From positions 1,973,001 to 2,037,000 of the forward strand of contig NZ_CP163439.1 in the NCBI RefSeq assembly GCF_041052385.1: a stretch of DNA of 64,000 nucleotides, read 5' to 3'. A program made the position numbers and the translations under genes. This DNA is from Streptomyces sp. R28. GTDB taxonomy: Bacteria > Actinomycetota > Actinomycetes > Streptomycetales > Streptomycetaceae. Below, piece by piece: positions 53,987 through 63,200 of this stretch. The notes below the pieces were generated by a model. That model was not told the origin of the DNA, did no database searches, and saw only the letters and a list, made by a program, of their open reading frames with translations. Position 1 is the first letter of the stretch; each line of letters opens with the position of its first letter.

Positions 53987-56900
53987 TCAGCCGAAGTTGC
54001 GCAGGCGTGCGGAGAGGTGGATGGCGGCGCCCTCCATCAGGGTGTCGGCGATCGCCTCCACCGTGCGGGCTCGCCACGGGTGGAGCTCGGTGTCCGCGAC
54101 CACCTGGTTGAAGGCGCCCATCGCGGGGCCGCAGTGCACCAGGTAGTCCACCCGGGAGCGCTGGTCACCGCTCACGGCGAGGCGGAAACCGCGTGTGAAG
54201 TAGCCGCGGAACACTGCCGCCAGCTGCTGCTCGGGGGTGCTGCCCGCCGCGACGGGCGCGGGGGCCTCGCCGCCCAGGTACCGGTCGAGAACCTGGCTCC
54301 TGGTCTCTTCGTCCAGCTGGGCGAGCGAGCCATGCCGGCGCCACAGCTCGTGCAGCCGGGACGCCCGGGCCGGGAAGAACAGCCCCCGCTTGAGGTAGCG
54401 GGCCTGGACGCCGAGATCGAACAGCTCGCCCCAGGGCGCGGTGTCCACGTCGTACTCGCGGGCCTCCTGGAGGATGTCCTTGACCTCCGCGCTCGTGGCC
54501 GCCTCCACGGAGCACTGGTTGACCGAGCCGGTCAGGACGAAGTCGGCGCCGAGCAGGAACGCGGCCCCGGTGGCCTCGGGCGTGCCGATGCCGCCCGCGC
54601 ACCCCACGTGCACCCGGTGGCCGCCCGTCGCGGTCGTGTCCCGCAGCCGCAGCACGGCGGGCAGCAGGGTGAGCAGGTCGGCCGTGCTGCTCAGCCAGCC
54701 GCCGTCGGCCTCCACGCACAGATCGTCCGCCATCGGCCGGCCGGCCGCCGCGCGGGCCTCCTCGGCGGTGACCTCGCCCGTCTCCAACAGCCGGGCGACC
54801 AGCCGCTCCGGCGGCGGGGCCAGGAACTCGGCGGCCACGTCCGTGCGGGACACCTTGGCGATGATCCGGCCGCCCTTGAGGCGGAACCGGACCAGGGCCG
54901 GGGTGATCAGCGGGAAGCCGGACGCCTCGACCAGGTCGGCGCCGTGCCGCAGGAGCAGGTCCACCAGGGCGGACTCCTCCTCGGGGGCGCCGTGCCGGTA
55001 CAGCAGGTTGACGCCGAAGGAGCCGCCCAGGCCCAGTTCCCCGGACAGGTCGCGCAGCAGGCCGTCCACCTCGTCGAGGGGCATGCCGCCGGTCCCCAGG
55101 AAGCCGAGCAGCCCCGCCTTGGCCGCCGCGCCCAGCATCTCGCGGCCCGAGATGCCGCCGTACAGGGCTCCCAGCAGGTACGCGCGCCGCAGGCCGTACC
55201 GCTCGCGGAAGGTGGCGGCTCCGAGGGTGTCAGCCGTCGGGGCGGCGAAGGCCGCGGGTGGTACGGGGGCCGGCGACTGGACGGAAGGCAGCGGCTCAGC
55301 GAGTCGTTCCCCCGCTTCCGGCGCGGGAAGCGGCTCCGCGTTCTTCCTGATCTTGGCGGCCAGATTGGTCAGGACCCGGCCCGGGCCCAGCTCCACGAAC
55401 TCGAAGTCGCCGTGGCCCATCAGCCGGCGCACCGTGTCGGTCCAGCGGACCGGGGAGTCGATCTGCGCGGTCAGGGTCGCCTTGACCGCGCCGGGGGCGT
55501 ACGGCTGCGCGTCCACGTTGGCCAGCACCGGGACGGCCGGGTCCCGCAGGGTGAAGCCGTCCAGGAAGCGCGCGAACTCCGCGGCGGTGTCGCGCATGTG
55601 GCGGGAGTGGAAGGGCGCGCTGACGTTGAGCCGGACGGCGCGGACTCCGGCCGACTCGAAGGCGGCGCGGGCGGCGTCGACACCCTCGACCGGACCGGAC
55701 AGCACGAACTGGTCGGGGGCGTTGTAGTTGGCCAGGTCGAGCTCGTCGATGCCGGAGTCGGCGAGCACCCGCAGCACGGTCGCCTCGTCGCAGCCGACCA
55801 CCGCGGCCATCCCGCCACCGCCGGCCGCCGCCATCAGGGCGCCGCGCCGCTGCACCAGGCGCAGCCCGGTCTCGAAGTCGAAGACGCCGGCGGCGAACAG
55901 GGCGGCGTACTCGCCGAGGCTGTGGCCGACCAGGTAGTCGGCCGGCTCGGCGTCCTCGGTGAGCCGGTCGAGATAGGTCAGGACGCTGACGACGTAGAGC
56001 GCCGGCTGTGTGTACTCGGTACGGCCCAGGCGGCGCTCCGGGTCGTGGACGCACAGTTCCTCGATCGAGTAGCCGAGCACGCGGTCGGCGATCGCGGTCT
56101 CCCGCGGGTACCTGGCGAACAGCTCCTTGCCCATCCCCCGCTGCTGAGACCCCTGACCTGGGAAACCGTAGACCTTCATGCCATGTGCCTTCCTTGCCGT
56201 CTTCGCTGTCACCGGAGTCGGATCTGGGTGTGGATGTGGGTGTGGATAGGAGGGCGGTGCCGCGAGCGTCCGGGCCTGTTCCAGGGCCCGTGGGTCGTGG
56301 CCGAACGGGCTGAGCAGCGGCAGCGAACGGGAGCGGTCACCCGCCGGGAGGTTGCCGCGGACGAAGTTGTGCAGGGTGCCCGAGGGGCTCAGGTCGAGGT
56401 AGAGGAAGTCGCCGCGGGCCCGCATCGCGGCCATGGCCCGCTCGAACTCGATGGGTCTGCGGGCGACCTGCCAGAAGTGGTCGGCACCGGGCCGCTCGAC
56501 GAGCCGTCCGTCCACGCACGACACCCAGGGGACGCGCGGTGGGGCGAAGGCCACCCCGTCGAAGACGGCCCGGCACTCGGCGAGGACGCCGTCCATCAGG
56601 CTGGAGTGGTAGGCGTACTCGACCGGCACCCGCTGGTGCAGCACCTCGGCCGCGCGCAGGGCCGCCTCGGCCCGGTCCAGATCCGCGTCGGTGCCCGCGA
56701 CCACGATGTGGCCGGGGTAGTTGCGGGCGGCGACCTCGCAGCCGGGCAACGCGGGGATCCGGTCCCGGCCGTCCGGGCGGGTGATGACCGCGAGCAGCCC
56801 GCCGCGCGGGCCCGCCGGCAGGCTCTCCGCCTGCCGGACGAGCAGCCGCAGGCACGTCTCGGCGTCGATGCTGCCGGAGACGACCGCGGCCGCGTACTCG

Positions 56901-57247
56901 CCGAGGCTGGAGCCGAGCAGGTAGTCCGGCTCGATGCCGGCCGCGCGCAAGGTCTCGGCCAGGGCGAGTTCGATCATGACGATCGCCGGGTGGGTGAGCC
57001 GGGTGTCGACGAAGGGGTCGTTCTTGCGCCGGGCCGGGTCGAGGATCCGGTCGAGGACCGACTCGCCCAGCAGCTCGGCGGCGACAGCGTCGTAGCGCCG
57101 CAGGGCCGTGCGGAACACCTCGTCGGACTCGAAGAGTTCCTCGCCCATGCGGTAGTACTGCGAGCCCTGCCCGGAGAACATGAAGACCACGGGCAGGCGC
57201 CCGGTGGGCGTCTCGGTCATCGCGGGCGTCCCGTTGGCCGCGCTCAT
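53987..57247 (-). CDS. Trans-acting acyltransferase-acyltransferase-enoylreductase (AT-AT-ER)
   Basis: A 1086-residue tri-domain protein of trans-AT polyketide systems. AT1 (~20-300) has FSGQGSQYYRMG and GSSLGEYAAA at ~112. AT2 (~357-640) has FPGQGSQQRGMG and GHSLGEYAALFAAG at ~440, with FHSRHM. The C-terminal ~400 residues are a PfaD/FMN-type enoylreductase (FGVNLLYRHG, VHVGCAGGIGTPEATGAAFLLGADFVLTG). AT2 is the likely malonyl loader of the PKS; AT1, with GSSLG in place of GHSLG, may be an acyl hydrolase. ATG 57247 overlaps the PKS stop by 4 nt (ATGA). A second ATG at 56179 with AAGGAAGG upstream could make AT2-ER separately. A PHPHPHPDP linker joins AT1 and AT2. Confidence 0.9.
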   Translation of the reverse strand: MSAANGTPAMTETPTGRLPVVFMFSGQGSQYYRMGEELFESDEVFRTALRRYDAVAAELLGESVLDRILDPARRKNDPFVDTRLTHPAIVMIELALAETLRAAGIEPDYLLGSSLGEYAAAVVSGSIDAETCLRLLVRQAESLPAGPRGGLLAVITRPDGRDRIPALPGCEVAARNYPGHIVVAGTDADLDRAEAALRAAEVLHQRVPVEYAYHSSLMDGVLAECRAVFDGVAFAPPRVPWVSCVDGRLVERPGADHFWQVARRPIEFERAMAAMRARGDFLYLDLSPSGTLHNFVRGNLPAGDRSRSLPLLSPFGHDPRALEQARTLAAPPSYPHPHPHPDPTPVTAKTARKAHGMKVYGFPGQGSQQRGMGKELFARYPRETAIADRVLGYSIEELCVHDPERRLGRTEYTQPALYVVSVLTYLDRLTEDAEPADYLVGHSLGEYAALFAAGVFDFETGLRLVQRRGALMAAAGGGGMAAVVGCDEATVLRVLADSGIDELDLANYNAPDQFVLSGPVEGVDAARAAFESAGVRAVRLNVSAPFHSRHMRDTAAEFARFLDGFTLRDPAVPVLANVDAQPYAPGAVKATLTAQIDSPVRWTDTVRRLMGHGDFEFVELGPGRVLTNLAAKIRKNAEPLPAPEAGERLAEPLPSVQSPAPVPPAAFAAPTADTLGAATFRERYGLRRAYLLGALYGGISGREMLGAAAKAGLLGFLGTGGMPLDEVDGLLRDLSGELGLGGSFGVNLLYRHGAPEEESALVDLLLRHGADLVEASGFPLITPALVRFRLKGGRIIAKVSRTDVAAEFLAPPPERLVARLLETGEVTAEEARAAAGRPMADDLCVEADGGWLSSTADLLTLLPAVLRLRDTTATGGHRVHVGCAGGIGTPEATGAAFLLGADFVLTGSVNQCSVEAATSAEVKDILQEAREYDVDTAPWGELFDLGVQARYLKRGLFFPARASRLHELWRRHGSLAQLDEETRSQVLDRYLGGEAPAPVAAGSTPEQQLAAVFRGYFTRGFRLAVSGDQRSRVDYLVHCGPAMGAFNQVVADTELHPWRARTVEAIADTLMEGAAIHLSARLRNFG

Positions 57248-60200
57248 CGGTACGTGTCCCAGAACAGGTCGGCCGCCGCCGACCGGGCAGGTGCCTCGGG
57301 CGCCTCGGAGGCGGTGCCCCGGATGACGACCGTGCGCTCCGACGGGGGCTGCGGCAGCGGTACCCGGGCGGCGCGGTGGTCCGCCGGGGCCGGGGCGAGC
57401 AGCAGGTGCGCGTTGGTGCCGCCGTCGGCGAAGCAGTTGAGCGCGGCCCGGTCCGCGCCCGCGGGCCACGGGCGGAGCTCTCTCGGGAAGTACATCGCGG
57501 AGGCGTCCACGTCGAAGTGCGGCAGGGGCTGCTGTCCGGAACGGAACGGCACCTGCTGGCGGTGGTGCAGCATCAGGACGACCTTGATGAACGCGGCGAT
57601 GCCCTCCGCGGCCAGCGGATGACCGATGTTCGGCTTCACCGACCCGAGCGCGAGCCGCGCCGAACGGGCCGGGCCGGCGCCGTAGACACCCTCGATCGCC
57701 TTCAGTTCGAGCAGGTCGGTGACGGTCGAGCCGGAGGCGTTGGTCTCCACCCAGCCGACGTCCTGCGGCGCGCGGCCGCTGAGCGCCAGCGCCTCGGCCA
57801 TCACGTCCTTCTGGGCCCGCAGGTTGGGGGTGGCGGGTCCGGCGGTGCGGCCGTCGTTGTTGATCGCGATGCCCTCCAGTACGGCGAGCACCCGGTCACC
57901 GTCCGCCTGGGCCCGGGCCAGCGGCTTGAGGACGACGACGCCGACGCCCTCGCCGAGCACCAGGCCGGCCGCCCGGCCGTCGAACGCGTGGAACTCCGGG
58001 CCGGGGTTGAGCAGCCCGCGCTGCCCGAACACCCGGTGCGCCCGGTCGTCCGCGAGCAGGCTCACACCGGCGACGACTGCCGACTCGACGGAACCCGTGC
58101 GCAGTGCCTGTACGGCCATGTCCATCGCCACCAGGGCGGAGGAACAGGCGGTGTCCACCACCAGGCTCGGGCCCTGGAAGTCGAAGAACTGGGAGATGTT
58201 GGCCGCGAGGTAGTTCTGGCCGGTGACCACGACCGGGTTCTTGGCCCGCTCCAGGTCCGCCGGGTCGGGGGTGTGGGTGGCCCGGCCGCCGACGTACACG
58301 CCGACCCTGCGGCCCCTGAGGTCCGCCGGGCGGTGACCGGCGTGGTGCACGGCCCTGTCGACCTCCTCAAGCAGGAGCAGGGCCTGCGGGTCCATCGCCT
58401 TCACGTCGGCCTCGGACAGCAGGAACCGCTCGGGCGCGAACCGCAGCACCTCCGGCAGCAGCCCGGCGTGGTAACCGAGCGAGCGGCCGAAGCGGGAGTC
58501 CGGGATGGGACGCAGCGCCGTACGGCCGTCGCGCAGCAGCTCCCAGTAGGCGTCGGCGGAGTCGGCGTCGGGGAAGCGGCAGGAGAGGCCGACCACGGCT
58601 ATGGCGCCACCTCGCGGGTCCGGGGTGGGCGTACCGCCGGAGGTGGTGCCCTGCTGATGGACGGTGGTGGCGGGTGGGGCGGAGGGGGCGGAGGGGGTGT
58701 CGAAGGCCCAGACGGATGCCGGGGCCGCCGACTCCGGCCGTACCTCAGTCTCGGCCTCGGGTGCCGTGCCGCCGGTCTCCGTGCCGCCTGTCTCCATGTC
58801 GCCGAACTCCGCGAGGAGTTCCGTCCGGTGTTCCTCGCCGAGATACGCCGCGAAACCGTCCACCGTCGGGTGTTCCAGCAGGGCCGACGGGTCGACCGAG
58901 ACGTCCAGGCGCTGGGCGACGGTCTGGACGAGCTGGGAGACCATGATCGAGTCCATGCCGTAGTCGTGGACCGGGACGTCCCCGGCCAGCTTGGCGCGGT
59001 CGAAGCGGAGTTCCGCCGCGAGCTGGTCGAGCAGCCAGGAGGCGACCGCCTCGACGGCGGCGCTCACGTCCGCGCCCGCGCCGGCCACCGGTCGGGGCGC
59101 GGCGGCCGGTGCGGTGGGCGCGGCGGCCGGTGCGGCGGCCGGGGTGCCCAGGCGCCGTGCCGTCAGCCGCTCGGCACTGAACTCGGCGTCGGGGCGCGGC
59201 AGTACGGGCATCACGACCCGGGCACCGCTCTCCAGCGCGCGGTCGAGCAGGGCCAGCCCCTGTGCGTCGGTGAGCGAGGCGAGGCCGGAGGCCTGGTAGG
59301 CGGCGCTGCGGGCCTCCCCCATGCCGGTGTCCTTCCAGCTCGGCCACTGCACGCTGACCAGGGGCAGGCCGTACGGGCGGGCCTCGGCCACCGCGTCCAG
59401 GTAGGCGTTGGCCATGGCGTAGTCGCTCTGGCCGACCGCGAGGGCGGGAACGGCGGCGGCGACCGACGAGTACAGCACGAACAGGCCGAGCGGCTCGTCG
59501 CGGAAGCACTCCAGCAAGGCGTCCAGGCCGAACACCTTCGGTGCGAGGACACGGGCGACGCCGGTCTGCGGCTTGCGGACGAACGCCGGGTTCTCGAAGT
59601 CGGTGAAGCCCGCGCTGTGGATCACGCCACCGACCGGGCCGAGCCGCAGTCTGACGTCGGCGAGAACCTTGGCGAGCGCCTCCTTCTCGTCCAACGGCAC
59701 GGCGACGGCCTCGAGTTCGACGCCCTGGGCGGCCAGTTCGGCCAGCGGGCGCAGCTTGCGGCCCAGCGGGCCGTCCTCGGCGATGTGCGCGGCCCACTCG
59801 GCGCGCGGCGGCAGCTCCTCGCGGCCGGTGAGGACCAGCTTGCGCACGCCGTGCCGGGCGACGAAGTGGCGTGCGGTGAGCAGCCCTAGGCCGCGCGTGC
59901 CGCCGGTCACCCACAGCACGTGGTCCGCCGGGAAGCGGAGTTCGGCGCGCTGCGCCCGCGGGGCCTCGGCGAACGTCGCCAGGTGACGCGCTCCCCCGCG
60001 GTAGGCGACCTCGGCGGGCTCGCCGTCGACGGACAGCTCCTCTCCGATCCAGCGGCACAGCTGCTCGTCGGTCGCGGCACGGTCGATCTCCACGTGGCGG
60101 GAGCGGACGTGGCGGTACTCGCTCTGCAGCATCCGGTACAGGCCCACCCGGGCCGCTCCGCCGAGGGCGGGCGCGCCACGCGAGACGAGCAGGGCGCGCA

Positions 60201-63200
60201 GGTCGCGGCGGCCGAGGTCGACCAGGTGCTGGAGCCAGCGCAGCCAGGAGGGCAGCGCGACGTGCGTGGGCTGAAGTCCGGGGCCGGTGCAGCCGGCCAG
60301 GTCGACGACGGCGTCGAAGCGGTCCCAGCGGGTGCCGGCGTCGGTGAGTTCGGCGTCGATCCGGTCTGCGGTGAGCACCTCGGCGGCCGGCAGCACCGCC
60401 GCGAGCCGGGCGGCCAGCGCCTCGGTACCGGGTGCGGCGAGTACGGCGGTCAGGGCGGGCGGCGCCGTACGGGGCGCGGGCGGGGCGGGGAGCCACTGCC
60501 GGGTCAGCAGCAGCCCCTCGGGGTCGCGCCGGGCGCCGAGGGCGGCCAGTTCGGCGTCGGCCGCGGCCAGCCAGACCCGGTCGCCGTCGAAGGGGTAGCC
60601 GGGCAGCGCCACCCGGGCGGGCCTGCCGCCGGGGTGCAGGGCGGGCCAGTCGACCTGCTGTCCGCCGGTCCAGGCGGTGGCGTACGCGGCGGGGTCGGCG
60701 GGGAGCCGCTCACCCGCTACGGGCCTGCGCGGGTCGACCACGCCGGTCCAGCTGCCGGCCGGGGTGCCGCCAGCGGCGAACTCGTCGAGGCGGTCGCACA
60801 GTTCGGGCAGGTCGTGGAAGTGCACGGCCAGCCGGTGGGCCATCGCCTCGCGGCCCGTCTGCAGGGTCCAGGCGACCTGCGCCGGGGTGGCGGTGTCCTC
60901 GGCGCGCAGGTGGCCGGCGAGCCGCCGGGCCTGCGCTGCCAGCCGGCCGGCGTCCCGCGCGGAGAGCACGGCCAGCTGGGGACCGGCCGGAACGGCCCCG
61001 GAACCGGCGCCGTCGCCGTCGCCGACGTACTCCTGCAGGATGATGTGGGCGTTCGTGCCGCCCGCGCCGAAGGAGCTCACGCCCGCCGTCCTCGGCCGTA
61101 CCCTGCCGTCCGACAGGACGCGGCGGGGCCAGGGCGCCCGCTCACGCTGGACCTCGAACGGGGTCGCCGTGAAGTCGATGTTCGGGTTGAGGCGGTCCGC
61201 GTGCAGGGACGGCGCCAGCTCGCCGTGCCGCATCTGGAGCAGCACCTTGGTGATCGCGGCGATGCCGGCGGCCGACTCGGCGTGCCCGATGTTGGACTTG
61301 ACCGAGCCGATGGGCAGCCGCTCGGGCGGCTCGTCGCCGAAGGCCCGCAGCATGCCGGTGATCTCCACCGGGTCGCCGAGGGCGGTGCCGGTGCCGTGCG
61401 CCTCCAGGTAGTCGAGGTCGGCGGGCGCGAGCCCGGCCCGCTCCAGCGCCGTACGCACGAGCTCGCCCTGGGCCTTGGGGTTGGGGACGCTGTAACCCGC
61501 GCCCGCGCCGCCGTGGTTGACGGCGGAGGCCTTGACCACGGCGAGGATCCGGTCGCCGTCGGCGAGGGCCGCGTCCAGGCGCTTGAGCAGGACGGCGCCC
61601 GAGCCCTCGGCGGGCACGTACCCGGTGCCGCCCTCGCCGAAGCTGCGGCAGCGCCCGTCCTCGGCGAGGAAGCCGCGTTGGGCGAGCTGGAGGAACTTCA
61701 CCGGGTGGCTGGAGATGTTGACCCCGCCGGCCACGGCGACGTCGCAGTCGCCGTTGCGGATGGCGAGGCAGGCCTGGTGGATGGTGACCAGCGACGAGGA
61801 GCACATGGTGTCCAGGCCGACGCTGGGGCCCGCGAAGTCGAAGAAGTACGACACCCGGTTGGCCACCGAGGCGTACGACGAGGAGGTCGCGAAGCCTTCG
61901 CCGCGCAGCGCCTCCTGGACGCCGTACAGCTGGTAGTGGCCGTACATCATGCCGACGAACACGCCGGTGCGGGCGCCGCGCATCTGCTCGCGGGTGTAGC
62001 CCGCGTCCTCCAGCAGATGCCAGACGGTCTCCAGGAACACCCGCTCCTGCGGGTCGGTGTGCTCCGCCTCGATCTGCGACATCCGGAAGAACAGCGGGTC
62101 GAAGCGGTCGGCGCCGGGTACGAAGCCGCCCCACTTGCCGTAGGTCTTGCCCGTGGCGGACTTGTCCGGGTCGTAGAACAGGCCGTGGTCCCAGCGGTCG
62201 GCGGGGATCTCCTCGACGCTGTCCCGGCCGGCGCGCAGGTTGCGCCAGAACTCGGCGACGTCGTCGGCCTGGGGGTAGCGTCCCGCGACGCCGATGATGG
62301 CGATGGCGTCGTCCTGCGGGGCGGGCGCGGCCGGCTCGGCGGGCTTCGTCGGGAGCACGGTCGCCGCGGGAGCTGTGGTGTCCGGGGCCGTGGTGTCCGG
62401 GGCCGTGGTCTCCGGGGCCGTGGTCTCCGGGGCCGTGGTCTCCGGGGCCGTGGTCTCCGGGGCGGGGGCCGGGAACGCGCCGGGGTGGGCCCCTGCCAGG
62501 TGGCCGGCGAGGTCGCGTACGGTCACGTACTCGAAGAGCAGGGTCTTCGACAGCGGGCCGACGCGTTCCTCCAGGCGGCGGATGAGGCTCATGGTGATGA
62601 GCGAGTCCACGCCGTACCGGTCGAAGGGTTCGGCCACGGCGATCTCCGCCTCGGGCAGCTTCAGCTCCTCGGCGAGCAGCCGCAGGACCAGTTCCTCGGC
62701 GCGCTCGTGCGCTCCGGGCGCGGCGGTGCCGGACTCGTCCTTGCGCGGCGCGGCGCCTTCGAGGGCCTGGAGGATGCGGTCGGGGTCGCCGGCGGCCAGG
62801 AGCAGGCGCGGCGCGGTGTGGGCGAGGGCGCGGTCCAGGGCCCGCAGGGCGGGGGCGGTGCGCAGCGGGCGCATGCCGAGCACCCGCTCCATGTGGGCCT
62901 CGGCGTCGGCGTCGAGGCGCATCCCGCCGTCGGCCCAGAGCGGCCAGGCGGCCGCGAGGGTGCGGCCGTGCCGGGCGCCTTCCCGGCGGCGCCGCTCGCG
63001 CTCGTCGGCGAAGTGGTCGAGGAAGGCGTTGGCGAAGGCGTAGTCGCTCTGGCCGGCGTTGCCGAAGGCCGCGGCCGCCGAGGAGAGCGCGACGAAGTAG
63101 TCCAGCGGTTCGTCCGCCGTCGCCTCGTCGAGCAGCACGGTGCCGTGCACCTTGGCGGCGAGGACGGCGTCCGCGTCCTCGCGCCGCTTGGTGCGTATGA

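Noticed and set aside
53846..57622. 1258-codon plus-strand frame over AT-AT-ER
   Set aside because: No motif and antisense to clear AT and ER domains.
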